Assembly (NCBI GenBank): GCA_002722565.1
Contig: PBMG01000003.1
Span: 150,553 to 208,274 of the forward strand
DNA length: 57,722 bases
Direction: 5' to 3'
Origin: Acidimicrobiaceae bacterium
Lineage (GTDB): Bacteria; Actinomycetota; Acidimicrobiia; Acidimicrobiales; Poriferisodalaceae
The position numbers and the translations under genes are program-made. Under the pieces are notes generated by a model. That model was not told the DNA's origin and did not search any database. It worked only from the letters and a program-made list of their open reading frames with translations. Positions within the stretch are counted from its first letter, which is position 1, and each line of letters begins with the position of its first letter. Positions 42,162 to 51,187 of this stretch are shown piece after piece.

Positions 42162-43610
42162 ATGAGTCTTAATGAGTCACCCCCCCTTCCAGAAGGGCTT
42201 GTCGCCGTTGTAAAGAAGGACTGCCCGACCTGCGAGCTCATAATTCCAGTTCTTATAGGGTTAGGAAAAGAGACTCAACTAACGGTCTTTACCCAAGATG
42301 ACCCTGACTTTCCTGCCGGAATCGACGACCGTCAATTTGACGAAGAATTAGCATTTTCTTGGCATCACAACATTGAAACGGTTCCCACTCTCCTTGCAGT
42401 AGAAGAGGGCAAAGAAGTATCTAGAACTGTTGGCTGGTCTCGATCTAACTGGGAATCACTGACCAAAACTCCTGGATTAGGGCGTGACTTGCCGGATCAA
42501 AGACCCGGATGTGGCTCACTTTCAGTTGACCCTTCAATTAGCCCAGACTTGGAACTTCGGTTTGGCGGTTCAAGCATCACAGCCCGACGCGTCGAATTTG
42601 CTGCTCTTGAAGATACTCATGAAGCCCTTTTCGACCGCGGTTGGACGGATGGGCTTCCGGTAGTTCCACCAACTGAAGCGCGCGTAGCGGCGATGCTGAA
42701 AGGAACTACGCGGTCACCAGAAGAGGTTGTGGCTTCTATCCCTCCGGATTTAGCGCCCTGCACCGTCGAAAAAGTTGCTATCAACGCTGTGATGGCTGGA
42801 TGCAGGCCTGAATATCTTCCAGTAGTTCTCGCGGGTGTGGCGGCGGTCTGCACCCAGACTTTCAACATGCATGGTCTGTTGGCTACGACTATGCCTCATG
42901 CTCCGGTGTTAATTGTTAATGGACCCATAGCTGAACAAATAGGTATGAACTCCGGAAACAATGTTCTCGGTCAAGGCAACCGCGCAAATAGCACTATTGG
43001 GCGTGCGGTACAGCTTGTTATTCGAAATGTCGGCGGCGGAAGGCCAGGAGAGGTGGACAGAGCCGCATTCGGATCTCCCGGAAAGGTTGGGTTTTGTTTC
43101 GCCGAACGAGAAAACGACTCACCTTGGCCTCCAATCTCGACGATGTACGGCTTTCCAGCGGGAACTAATACGGTTTTGGCGTTCCCAGGCGAAGCGCCGA
43201 GGAATCTCGTTGATCAACTATCACGTGATCCGGATTCACTGGCTCGAACCTATGCAGCGAATCTGATCTCGATACAACACCCCAAACTTATTTTGGGCTT
43301 TGATGCAATTCTCGCAGTAGCTCCTGACCATTCAAGAGTTTTTAGAGAGTCTGGGTGGTCGCGAGAACAATTGGCCGAACGTATAAACGAGCTGACAGTC
43401 AGACCCGGACATGAACTGGTTCGCGGCGCTGGCAACATCCCCGAGGGTATTCCTGAAGGGGTGGAGGACTCGTATTTACCTAAATTCCGGGAAAACGGGC
43501 TGCATATTGTCCACTGTGGTGGCGCGGCTGGGCTATTTTCGGCGATCATTGGGGGGTGGGTGAACGGCGAAATGGGGTCCGACCCCGTTTGTGTCGAAAT
43601 CACTCCGTAG
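42162..43610 (+). CDS. Thioredoxin-fused partner of the UGSC selenoprotein
   Basis: A 482-residue protein. Residues 1-110 are a thioredoxin-like domain with VVKKDCPTCELI (Cys21 and Cys24) and a TVPTLLAVEEG segment around the cis-Pro. Residues about 140-482 are a large domain beginning FDRGWTDGLPVVPPTEARV, with CTVEKVAINAVMAGCRPEYLPVVLAG and NSGNNVLGQGNRANSTIGRAVQL. I know this domain only as a companion of UGSC proteins, and its function is not established. It ends 13 bases before the UGSC gene. The pair is therefore a probable redox unit. Confidence 0.78.
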   Translation: MSLNESPPLPEGLVAVVKKDCPTCELIIPVLIGLGKETQLTVFTQDDPDFPAGIDDRQFDEELAFSWHHNIETVPTLLAVEEGKEVSRTVGWSRSNWESLTKTPGLGRDLPDQRPGCGSLSVDPSISPDLELRFGGSSITARRVEFAALEDTHEALFDRGWTDGLPVVPPTEARVAAMLKGTTRSPEEVVASIPPDLAPCTVEKVAINAVMAGCRPEYLPVVLAGVAAVCTQTFNMHGLLATTMPHAPVLIVNGPIAEQIGMNSGNNVLGQGNRANSTIGRAVQLVIRNVGGGRPGEVDRAAFGSPGKVGFCFAERENDSPWPPISTMYGFPAGTNTVLAFPGEAPRNLVDQLSRDPDSLARTYAANLISIQHPKLILGFDAILAVAPDHSRVFRESGWSREQLAERINELTVRPGHELVRGAGNIPEGIPEGVEDSYLPKFRENGLHIVHCGGAAGLFSAIIGGWVNGEMGSDPVCVEITP

Positions 43611-43623
43611 TAAGGGAGAAGCT

Positions 43624-44139
43624 ATGACCAAAGTTCTAGATCCGACGAATGAGGCAACTCCTGCCGATATTCCTCGTGCAGCCCGACCAGAAACTCTTGA
43701 TGGCCTTACCGTAGGTTTGCTGGATATCAGTAAACCAAGGGGTGACCGTTTCCTCGACCGGATAGAAGAACGACTTGTTGAACGAGGTTTACGGGTTGAG
43801 CGTTTTCGCAAACCTACCTTCACCAAACCCGCTCCGGTTGACTTACGTCATGAGATAGCAACCAAATGCGACGTAGTGATAGAAGCGTTAGCTGATTGAG
43901 GAAGCTGCACGTCATGCAGTGTGCATGACATCACTGATCTAGAACGACGAGGACTTCCTGGCGTCTTCGTCGCGACGACTCAATTCATCGACGGAGCAGA
44001 GGTTCAAGCCAAGGCACTGGGGTTCGATGCTGCCGCGGTTTGGGTTGAGCACCCGATCCAAGACAGAACTGATGATGAAATGGTGACTATTGCCGATAAA
44101 GCGATAGATGAGTTATTAGAGCAAATCACCAAGCAATAG
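43624..44139 (+). CDS. UGSC-family selenoprotein
   Basis: A 171-residue protein interrupted by TGA at 43897-43899. Around it the text is ALAD-U-GSCTSCSVHD, the motif that names the UGSC family (known from marine metagenome selenoproteome surveys). Sec92 is followed by Cys95 and Cys98. The frame resumes immediately after TGA and runs to TAG at 44137. ATG 43624 has AAGGGAGA upstream. The family's reaction is not known. Standard gene finders would call a 91-residue protein and a separate downstream fragment. Confidence 0.9.
43897..43929 (+). promoter_or_regulatory. Sec codon TGA with SECIS hairpin (UGSC gene)
   Basis: GTCATGC (43911-43917) pairs perfectly with GCATGAC (43923-43929) around the 5-base loop AGTGT. 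The loop starts 18 bases after the TGA, within the known 16-37 range, and has a G in its second position as bacterial SECIS loops require. This is the better of the two SECIS candidates in the window. Confidence 0.78.
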
Positions 44140-45021
44140 TGCCTCATCTTGCATAGTGACAAGACTTTCATTTTGAAGGTCTCCGATGAGACGAGAGGCC
44201 CTGACTGGGTCATCTTGTAATTCCATGATTGTTGCTGCTTGGGCAGCGGGGACTGGTCCGCTAGTCAAAGCTTTTAGCATGCGTCCCCGAGCTTGCCGGT
44301 CACTGCCCTCAAAACGGGTCTGCGCTGTTGAAACAGCAGCACTACCCACGGCGGGGTCGACACCAACACCTCCCCACGAACACCATTCTTTTACCGGACA
44401 CCTATTGCACTCAGGATTTCCTTTCGCGCACCGCAGGGCAGCTAAATCAAATAATCCCTGATTCCACAGCCACGGCCTGTTGGGGTCGACCAACTCGTCA
44501 GCTATCCGCTGAGCTTCTTTTGGTCCTAGTGGGCGCCCTGTCCAACGGGCAAGCAGACGCCCAACGTTGGTATCCAGCACACCAACCGGAAGCTCGAATG
44601 CGAAAACCAATACGGCTCGGGCCGTATAGGGGCCGACGCCGGGAAGGAGTAGCAGGTCTTCCAAAGCACTTGGGACCTTACCGTCGTGGGCCTGAACAAT
44701 CTGATGAGCAGAGTCGTAGAGGTTTCGGGCTCTACGCGGATAGCCAAGCCCTTGCCACAACTTGAGGAGATCCGAGACGCTGGACTGAGTTAAAGCCTCC
44801 GGCGACGGCCATCGCTCTAGAAACTCTATGTATTTAGGCGTAACTCGACTCACTTGTGTTTGCTGCAGCATGACTTCGGACACCAACACTGGCCACGGGT
44901 CCCTTGTTGAACGCCACGGTAAATCTCGTAGTGTCGTAGACGCCCATTGACACAGACCCTGATTCAAGGCCTGTCTGTCAAGTTCGATATCGTTTTCAAT
45001 TTTGCCAGATATCTTCGCCAT
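44116..45021 (-). CDS. mutY: A/G-specific adenine glycosylase
   Basis: A 301-residue DNA repair enzyme that removes A opposite 8-oxoG. LVSEVMLQQTQVSRV holds the catalytic Glu, LLLLPGVGPYTARAVL the HhH, and VLDTNVGR the catalytic Asp; the iron-sulfur loop CAKGNPECNRCPVKEWC has the C-x6-C-x2-C-x5-C layout. The C-terminal domain is shorter than in Escherichia coli, as often in Actinobacteria. It converges with the UGSC gene, overlapping by 24 bases. Start ATG 45021 is chosen over 45051 to reduce overlap with the MaoC gene. Confidence 0.9.
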   Translation of the reverse strand: MAKISGKIENDIELDRQALNQGLCQWASTTLRDLPWRSTRDPWPVLVSEVMLQQTQVSRVTPKYIEFLERWPSPEALTQSSVSDLLKLWQGLGYPRRARNLYDSAHQIVQAHDGKVPSALEDLLLLPGVGPYTARAVLVFAFELPVGVLDTNVGRLLARWTGRPLGPKEAQRIADELVDPNRPWLWNQGLFDLAALRCAKGNPECNRCPVKEWCSWGGVGVDPAVGSAAVSTAQTRFEGSDRQARGRMLKALTSGPVPAAQAATIMELQDDPVRASRLIGDLQNESLVTMQDEALLLGDLL

Positions 45022-45511
45022 AGGGGAAGTTCCGGGCAGGGGCAGCATCACGCTTCCATACCATCACCTTGCGCCGGAAGTAACAAACTTCTTCTTCGCG
45101 TTGGTTAATAGCTCGAGTTTCAACAGTGACGATCCCTCTATCCGAACGGCTTTTGGATTCGTTTGTTTCTAAAACTTTTGTGGCGGCATAGATGGTGTCT
45201 CCATGAAAGGTTGGGCGCTGGTGAGTAAGACTTTCGACCTCAAGGTTTGCTATCGCCGCTCCACTTACATCTGGAACACTCATTCCGAGAACTAATGAAT
45301 AGACAAGGTTTCCAACAACAACGTTCTTTCCGTGAACAGTTTCGTTTTGTGCAAACCATTCATTGGTATGAAGCGGATGATGATTCATAGTGATCATGCA
45401 AAACAGGTGATCATCTGCTTCGGTAATCGTCTTACCCGGCCAATGCCTATAAACATCGCCGATTTCAAACTCTTCGAAGTAGCGACCAAATGGGCGGTCG
45501 TGAGTGTTCAC
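44996..45511 (-). CDS. MaoC-like dehydratase (second copy)
   Basis: A 171-residue hot-dog protein. RYFEEFEIGDVYRHWPGKTITEADDHLF and NHHPLHTNEWFAQ supply the hydratase signature region; the end YFRRKVMVWKRD fits the family. It is divergent from a long acyl-CoA dehydrogenase gene by 175 bases. Both could act on CoA esters, for example in mesaconyl- or methylsuccinyl-CoA steps, but the substrate is not shown by sequence. Confidence 0.85.
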   Translation of the reverse strand: MNTHDRPFGRYFEEFEIGDVYRHWPGKTITEADDHLFCMITMNHHPLHTNEWFAQNETVHGKNVVVGNLVYSLVLGMSVPDVSGAAIANLEVESLTHQRPTFHGDTIYAATKVLETNESKSRSDRGIVTVETRAINQREEEVCYFRRKVMVWKRDAAPARNFPYGEDIWQN

Positions 45512-45686
45512 AAATCTCTCCGTTAGGGGTGGTAGTCGTACAAGATCGTGTCATCGTAGGAATCTCCGGCCTCAGAGTGCAATAGTTCCCTCTAGAGTTA
45601 TTTTCAGTTTTGAAAAACCTTGTGTATTTGAAGGTTCTGCTCATAGCCTGACTCATTGTCTCGACTGGATGAAGTGGTGGATACTC

Positions 45687-47267
45687 ATGACCGCACCTGA
45701 CCTACAAGCAGCAGCAGATGCCTTGGCTATCGGCATCTCAATCATTGATAGAGCGACCGCTCACGCTGCATCTCTAGAAGATGTTGATGAGCATCAAAGT
45801 TTCCTATACGACCTTGCACATTCAGCATCCGCTATTGAGATAAGTCGTTCCCTGTTGGACTACGGAGCTAAAGGAGAAAGCGAAAGCAAGATCGCATGTG
45901 TGTTTATCGCTGATGCTCTCACTGATCTTCATTCCAAACTCTTCGGACGTGAGGCAGCATGGGGCGTTCAAGAGGGAGAAATCGACGCAGCACGAGACTT
46001 TATTAGCCAATTCCGGGCACCAGAATTTGTTGCCGAGCTTGCGACTATTGAGGCTCCACTTCATTTAGATGAAGACTTCACGATGGTGTCGGATACGTTT
46101 CGTCGCTTCGCCGAAGACAAGGTCGCCCCTCGAGCCGAACACATCCATCGACAGGACACAGACATTCCAGAGGAGATTATTGAAGGGTTGGCGGAACTCG
46201 GATGTTTCGGTCTTTCCGTGCCCGAAGAATATGGTGGCTTTGCTACTGGCAGCGAGAGCGACTACATGGGAATGGTTATTGCAACCGAGGAGCTTTCGAG
46301 AGCCTCCTTGGGGGCTGGAGGTTCGCTCATCACTCGACCCGAGATTCTCACTCGAGCGCTCGAAAGAGGGGGCACGGAAGAACAAAAACAAGAATGGTTT
46401 CCCAAGATAGCTACGGGCGAAACCATGGTGGCTGTTGCGGTAACCGAACCCGACTACGGATCCGACGTAGCAAACCTCAAAGTCACCGCTACGGCTGTCG
46501 ACAACGGATGGGTGATCAATGGTGTGAAAACCTGGTGCACATTCGCCGGAAGAGCAAACGTCTTAATGCTTCTGGCTAGAACCGACCCAGACCGTTCGAA
46601 AACTCATCGCGGCCTGAGCCTGTTCATAGTGCCCAAACCACAGGCAGAAGGTCACAGTTTCGAATTCTCTCAGTCCGATGGCGGGACTATGGAAGGCCGG
46701 GCCATCCCTACGTTGGGTTACCGAGGCATGCACAGCTTCGAAATAGCTTTCGACAACTGGTTTGTTCCAGCAGAAAACTTGATTGGTGGCGAAGAGGGTC
46801 TAGGTAAAGGTTTCTACATGCAAATGGCGGGCTTTGAAAACGGCCGTCTTCAAACTGCAGCACGAGCTGTCGGAGTCATGCAGGCGGCCTACGAAGAGGC
46901 CCTTGCCTACGCAACTGACAGAGTCGTGTTCGGAAGTCCTGTGGCCGATTATCAGCTCACCAAAACCAAACTGGGTCGGATGGCCGCGATCATCCAAGGG
47001 TCGCGTCAATACAGTTACTCAGTTGCACAGATGATGGCCAAAGGCGAAGGCAGTTTAGAAGCATCAATGGTCAAGGCTTATGTCTGTAAAGCAGCCGAAT
47101 GGGTCACTCGAGAAGCCCTACAGATCCATGGTGGCTTCGGATTTGCTGAGGAGTACACCGTTAGTCGTCTCTTCGTGGATGCGCGAGTGCTTTCAATTTT
47201 CGAAGGCGCTGACGAAACGCTCTGCCTAAAGCTCATCGCACGTCGTCTTTTAGCCGAGCAGCAATAA
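45687..47267 (+). CDS. Long-form acyl-CoA dehydrogenase (methylsuccinyl-CoA dehydrogenase-like)
   Basis: A 526-residue enzyme. The first 130 residues form a helical extension absent from ordinary acyl-CoA dehydrogenases. The core carries VPEEYGGF, VTEPDYGSDVANLKV, NGVKTWCTFAGR and FENGRLQTAARAVGVMQAA, and VLSIFEGADETLCLKLIARRLL with the catalytic Glu. The extension and the GRLQTAARAVGV text resemble (2S)-methylsuccinyl-CoA dehydrogenase of the ethylmalonyl-CoA pathway. ATG 45687 is preferred; the frame is open to 45504 but that part does not look like protein. It begins divergently from the MaoC gene. Confidence 0.87.
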   Translation: MTAPDLQAAADALAIGISIIDRATAHAASLEDVDEHQSFLYDLAHSASAIEISRSLLDYGAKGESESKIACVFIADALTDLHSKLFGREAAWGVQEGEIDAARDFISQFRAPEFVAELATIEAPLHLDEDFTMVSDTFRRFAEDKVAPRAEHIHRQDTDIPEEIIEGLAELGCFGLSVPEEYGGFATGSESDYMGMVIATEELSRASLGAGGSLITRPEILTRALERGGTEEQKQEWFPKIATGETMVAVAVTEPDYGSDVANLKVTATAVDNGWVINGVKTWCTFAGRANVLMLLARTDPDRSKTHRGLSLFIVPKPQAEGHSFEFSQSDGGTMEGRAIPTLGYRGMHSFEIAFDNWFVPAENLIGGEEGLGKGFYMQMAGFENGRLQTAARAVGVMQAAYEEALAYATDRVVFGSPVADYQLTKTKLGRMAAIIQGSRQYSYSVAQMMAKGEGSLEASMVKAYVCKAAEWVTREALQIHGGFGFAEEYTVSRLFVDARVLSIFEGADETLCLKLIARRLLAEQQ

Positions 47268-47292
47268 ACTTTTCTAAAGTACTGCGTTGAGC

Positions 47293-48105
47293 TTACAAAA
47301 CCGGTCGAAGTAGCTCTGCAGCGACCACACAATCCTCTCTAGACCTGTCCTCAGAGCCGCTGAGTCCCTTTGGGCCAACCACGTGAGTTACCACGCTCAT
47401 GGGCACAACTTCATCATCCGCTTCCATAGTGTTTTCCGCGATTAGCTGATTTTCGATAACGTCAAAGATTCGTTCAGGAAGCGCCCGGCCGTGCCCAACG
47501 ACTACCCAAACCTGTTTTCCAGATTGGGTTCCACAGACAGCAGCAGCGTAGGAACCGGCTGGAGCAATAAAAGAATCAGGACCAGAAGCTGTGGCTTCGA
47601 GAAGGACAACATCCGAACGGCTACAAGCTTGCCCTAATCCCGTAAAGGGCACTTCTTCAACTTCGACACCCTTTTGCAAAAGAGATCTTGCTAGCCCAGC
47701 ACCCTCTCCGTAAGCATCGAGGACTCGAATAGTCACGTCACTACGGTTATGAACTTTTTCTAAGGCCAGGTCAGGCCATCCAATGACAGCGACAGTTGCG
47801 TCCAATGGAAGAGCGTCGGTGACGTTACCGGAAGTTGCGTCAGCATTGAGCTCATCTAGGAATTCGAGGGCAGCTCTTCTCGGCTCAACAGCGATCAACA
47901 CTCGGGTTGCCATTACCCACAAAGACCCTGCAAGCGGGTGATGATGCAGTATTCGCCTGCAAGCATTAACCAATTCCGCGGGTTCGCCCCACAGCGAAGC
48001 CAAGGCGTCAGCTGCTTCCCGTGCGAGGTCGATTTGGTCGAATCCTCCCGCACGAGCTACATATCGAAGTCTTTCAATCGGATGCACCAGAGCAGACTGC
48101 CACAT
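47293..48105 (-). CDS. eIF-2B/MtnA-like superfamily protein, divergent
   Basis: A 270-residue protein. An N-terminal helical part (residues 1-90) is followed by an alpha-beta region with VAVIGWPDLALEKV, VRVLDAYGEGAGL, SDVVLLEATASGPDSFIAPAGSYAAAVCG and VWVVVGHGRALPE, which recall the eIF-2B alpha/beta/delta fold but without strong catalytic motifs. Such proteins include methylthioribose-1-phosphate isomerases and sugar-phosphate sensors. Assignment is by pattern and weak. Confidence 0.6.
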   Translation of the reverse strand: MWQSALVHPIERLRYVARAGGFDQIDLAREAADALASLWGEPAELVNACRRILHHHPLAGSLWVMATRVLIAVEPRRAALEFLDELNADATSGNVTDALPLDATVAVIGWPDLALEKVHNRSDVTIRVLDAYGEGAGLARSLLQKGVEVEEVPFTGLGQACSRSDVVLLEATASGPDSFIAPAGSYAAAVCGTQSGKQVWVVVGHGRALPERIFDVIENQLIAENTMEADDEVVPMSVVTHVVGPKGLSGSEDRSREDCVVAAELLRPVL

Positions 48106-48174
48106 CGAACGGCTCAGAATAAATCTCTACTTCAGTTTGTTCTTGCGTAGGCCATCACGAACTGGGGCGCTAAG

Positions 48175-48675
48175 TTGGAATTCGTGGCTACCGACCCTTC
48201 GACACAACTCTCAGTTGCAACTATCGATGGAGCTGAGCAGACGCTGTCTCAATGGCTAACAACCTTTAATCTCTTGACTGTCGTAATAGACCCTTATACC
48301 TACGAAAGCGGTTGGATCATCCCAACAGCAGACCGTATCTTCAGCCATTACGAAGAAGCTGACGTCAGATGCGCCTTCTTAGTAACAGGAACCAGCGAGG
48401 GGGCTCGCCAATACTTGGGTAAGTACGCTGACCGTTGGTTGGTCTTAACCGACGAAAATAGAGAATTTGTTGGTTCCCTGAGCCTTGAGCGTCTCCCTGC
48501 TTTAGTTCATATAGGTCAAGACGGCTCACTCGTCGGCTATGCCGAGGGTTGGGAACCCAGTGAATGGCGCGAAGTTATTGATGGCGTTGAGGACGCTATG
48601 GCTTGGCGATCCAAACCTCTTATCCCCACTTCTCAAGATCCAGGGAAATTCGAAGGGACTCCTGCTTTAGCTTAA
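48175..48675 (+). CDS. Thioredoxin-fold protein without CxxC
   Basis: A 166-residue protein with a peroxiredoxin/TlpA-like layout: VATIDGAEQTLSQWLTTFNLLTVVID, RCAFLVTG, ADRWLVLTDENREFVGSLSLERLPALVHIGQDGSLVGYAEGW with the cis-Pro loop. There is no CxxC or Sec codon; the active site position reads DPYTYESGWI. It is likely a non-redox or binding relative. Starts TTG 48175 and GTG 48184 are both possible. It is divergent from the eIF-2B-like gene. Confidence 0.68.
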   Translation: MEFVATDPSTQLSVATIDGAEQTLSQWLTTFNLLTVVIDPYTYESGWIIPTADRIFSHYEEADVRCAFLVTGTSEGARQYLGKYADRWLVLTDENREFVGSLSLERLPALVHIGQDGSLVGYAEGWEPSEWREVIDGVEDAMAWRSKPLIPTSQDPGKFEGTPALA

Positions 48676-49355
48676 AGCTGAGTCTTCATTCGATACATTT
48701 CGGCATCTGCTCGGGACAATAGTTCTTCGGCATGGTTCCGTATCCCGTAACCAACTGTGAATCCAATACTGGCTTTCGTAGTTAAAGAATGGCCACCAAT
48801 AACAAAAGGCCGTTCCATCGCTATTTCAAGACGCTCTGCAACCAGTTGGACATCATCCCCGTTCCGCAATTCAGGGCATACTACGACGAATTCGTCACCT
48901 CCATATCGGGCGACAGTGTCGGTAGGCCTCACCGAATCGGCGAATCGTGCTCCAACTGCTGACAGCAAACGATCGCCGACGGTGTGACCGTAGACATCAT
49001 TAACCACCTTGAAATCATTAAGGTCGCAGAAGACGACGCCGACCGCCCGTCCGCTGGTGCGTGATCGCTCTAAAGCGGCCTCCAAACGTGATTCCGCTTG
49101 GAAACGGTTGCCCAAACCAGTGAGCGGATCCTTTCTAGCTGCCAACGCCAATTCAGCCTCTTGGCGCCCTCCAATCCAAAGCATGCCAATAGAACTGCAC
49201 AGCAACAAACCTGACACGCAAACCGCTGCGATACCTAACAGCCAACGAGCACTGGTCGATAAGGGCTGCTGCCCTAAAAGCGCCCAGCCGCACAGCAGAA
49301 GCACAACAAGAGCTGAAGGCACTGCTACGAAGAAGAGAGTCCGGCGAGCATTCAT
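48672..49355 (-). CDS. Diguanylate cyclase with membrane anchor
   Basis: A 227-residue signalling enzyme making cyclic di-GMP. Two N-terminal membrane helices span residues about 8-64, then the GGDEF domain with DPLTGLGNRFQAES, and RYGGDEFVVV as the active-site loop. No sensor domain is fused. The GGDEF motif is intact, so it is probably active. Converges with the thioredoxin-fold gene. Confidence 0.9.
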   Translation of the reverse strand: MNARRTLFFVAVPSALVVLLLCGWALLGQQPLSTSARWLLGIAAVCVSGLLLCSSIGMLWIGGRQEAELALAARKDPLTGLGNRFQAESRLEAALERSRTSGRAVGVVFCDLNDFKVVNDVYGHTVGDRLLSAVGARFADSVRPTDTVARYGGDEFVVVCPELRNGDDVQLVAERLEIAMERPFVIGGHSLTTKASIGFTVGYGIRNHAEELLSRADAEMYRMKTQL

Positions 49356-49401
49356 TACATCACCCGAGAGTACGGGTACGCGCCTGACTGAGCCAGAACC
49401 C

Positions 49402-50190
49402 TCAGCGGGCTATCCATCCTCCATCGACAGGAAGCGGTACGCCTGTGACATAACTACTTGCTGAGCTAGCTAAAAAAAGTAAAGCTCCATCAAGCTCTTC
49501 TGGAGTTCCACCTCGCCCCATCGAAGCATTTCGGGCAATCCAAGAACTTGATCTCTCGTCGTCGAACATCACCTGAGTTAATTCAGTTTCAAAGTATCCG
49601 GGGCAAAGCACGTTAACCCGGATCCCTCTCTTGGCCCATTGAACAGCCAGTTCTCGGGTCAGATTCACCAGTCCAGCTTTACTCGCTACATACGCTGGTT
49701 GAAGGTTGGGAGCTGAGGCAACGAGCCCATGAACAGAGGCAACATTAATGATGCTGCCTTCTTGCCGGGTCAACATATCTTGAGCAGCAAGAGCAGACAG
49801 CAAGAAACACGAGTTTAGATTTACATCCACTACTTTTCGGAATAGATCTATGTTGGCTTCTTCAGCAGGGTGCACGGCGTCAGTAGTCCCCGCGTTATTT
49901 ACCAAAACATCTATTCGACCATAGTGAGAAATACTTTCGTCAATTAATTTTTTGCATTGCTCATCACTACTTACATCACATTGAATTGCGAGCGCGTCAG
50001 GAAGATCAGCGACTAGCTCCTCAAGGCGCTCTTGTCGCCGCGCTGCGACGACAACCTTCGCTCCAGCTGCGGACATAACTCTCGCAAATCGATCACCAAA
50101 ACCACTAGAGGCTCCAGTCACGACGCACACCTTGCCGTCTAGACGGTACAGATTTTCGATATTAGGAAGTTCACTCATAGGTAAAGACAT
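49402..50190 (-). CDS. Short-chain dehydrogenase/reductase
   Basis: A 262-residue Rossmann oxidoreductase. TGASSGFG is the cofactor loop, NNAG near residue 95 is the structural motif, and the Ser and Tyr-Lys pair appear in INVASVHG and AYVASKAG. The end DGGWIAR is typical of classical SDRs of the FabG type. Substrate unknown. Divergent from the next LLM gene. Confidence 0.92.
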   Translation of the reverse strand: MSLPMSELPNIENLYRLDGKVCVVTGASSGFGDRFARVMSAAGAKVVVAARRQERLEELVADLPDALAIQCDVSSDEQCKKLIDESISHYGRIDVLVNNAGTTDAVHPAEEANIDLFRKVVDVNLNSCFLLSALAAQDMLTRQEGSIINVASVHGLVASAPNLQPAYVASKAGLVNLTRELAVQWAKRGIRVNVLCPGYFETELTQVMFDDERSSSWIARNASMGRGGTPEELDGALLFLASSASSYVTGVPLPVDGGWIAR

Positions 50191-50251
50191 TAGGCAAACA
50201 TTGCGGTCCGTACATAAGGCGCAACACCGCTGACTGTCCTAGGGTCTTGGT

Positions 50252-51148
50252 ATGAAGATACGCGTCGGCTTTGGCCTAGGAACTCGCAGTTTTACTAACG
50301 ATCGATCAACCTTCGATCCATTTGTCGACTCTCTTGAAAATCTTGGCTTCGATTCGCTGTGGCTCAGTGAACGCCTCGGGGGTGAGTGCCCTGACCCATT
50401 GGTCGGATTGGCCTATGCGGCGGGGAGGACCAAAAGAATGAAATTTGGTTTTTCTGTCATGGTGTTACCCGGCCGCAACATAGCCGTTCTTGCAAAAGAG
50501 CTAGCTAGTTTAGACAGGCTGTCGAATGGTCGACTTCTTCCAGCGTTTGGCTTAGGGGTAGCTGATGTTCACGAACAGTCAGCTTTTGGTGTCCAAAGAA
50601 AACAGCGCGCCAAAATGTTCAACGAAGCACTCCCTTTACTGAAGCGGATGTGGGAAGACGGACCCGTAACCCACCACGGCGATTTCTATGACTACGACGA
50701 TGTAGAGCTCTTACCAAAACCAACTCAACAACCAATGGATATATGGCTCGGAGGAGCAGCCGATGTGGAACTCCGTCGATGTGGTCGATTCGGCGACGGG
50801 TGGCTTCCATCTTTTTGCACTCCAGAGATGGCGGCCGAAGGCTGGAAAGTTGTCAACCAGGCAGCTGACGAGCACGAAAGATTTATGGATCCAGAACATT
50901 TCGGGGTGCTCGTTCCCTACAGTCACGGCGAATTGCCAGCCAGCTATAAGACAATCCTTGATCGACGTGCCCCCGGCGTTGATCCCCAAGAAATAATTCC
51001 CGTCGGCCATGATGGTTTGAGAGAACAACTGGAGCGGTTTGTCGAGGTCGGAGCGTCAAAGTTCGTTCCAATTCTCGTTGGTGAGCCTGATGACTGGTTC
51101 GCTGAACTAGAAGGCGTCGCGGAATCCGTCCTACCTATCCAGACGTAG
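50252..51148 (+). CDS. LLM-class F420-dependent oxidoreductase
   Basis: A 298-residue LLM TIM-barrel enzyme (TIGR03854-like). FGLGTRSFTNDRST starts it, LGFDSLWLSERLGGECPDPLVGLAYAAGRT and RNIAVLAKELASLDRLSNGRLLPAFGLG are the main motifs. It may use F420 or FMN. It precedes a cytochrome P450 gene by 40 bases, in the same direction, so they may be part of one transcription unit. Confidence 0.9.
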   Translation: MKIRVGFGLGTRSFTNDRSTFDPFVDSLENLGFDSLWLSERLGGECPDPLVGLAYAAGRTKRMKFGFSVMVLPGRNIAVLAKELASLDRLSNGRLLPAFGLGVADVHEQSAFGVQRKQRAKMFNEALPLLKRMWEDGPVTHHGDFYDYDDVELLPKPTQQPMDIWLGGAADVELRRCGRFGDGWLPSFCTPEMAAEGWKVVNQAADEHERFMDPEHFGVLVPYSHGELPASYKTILDRRAPGVDPQEIIPVGHDGLREQLERFVEVGASKFVPILVGEPDDWFAELEGVAESVLPIQT

Positions 51149-51187
51149 AGTCTTTGATAAGCGTCACCAGTTTGGAGTTGCGACAAG

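Noticed and set aside
45504-45686. Upstream extension of the long acyl-CoA dehydrogenase
   Set aside because: Ser/Arg/His-rich text unlike the family, and it crosses the MaoC start region.
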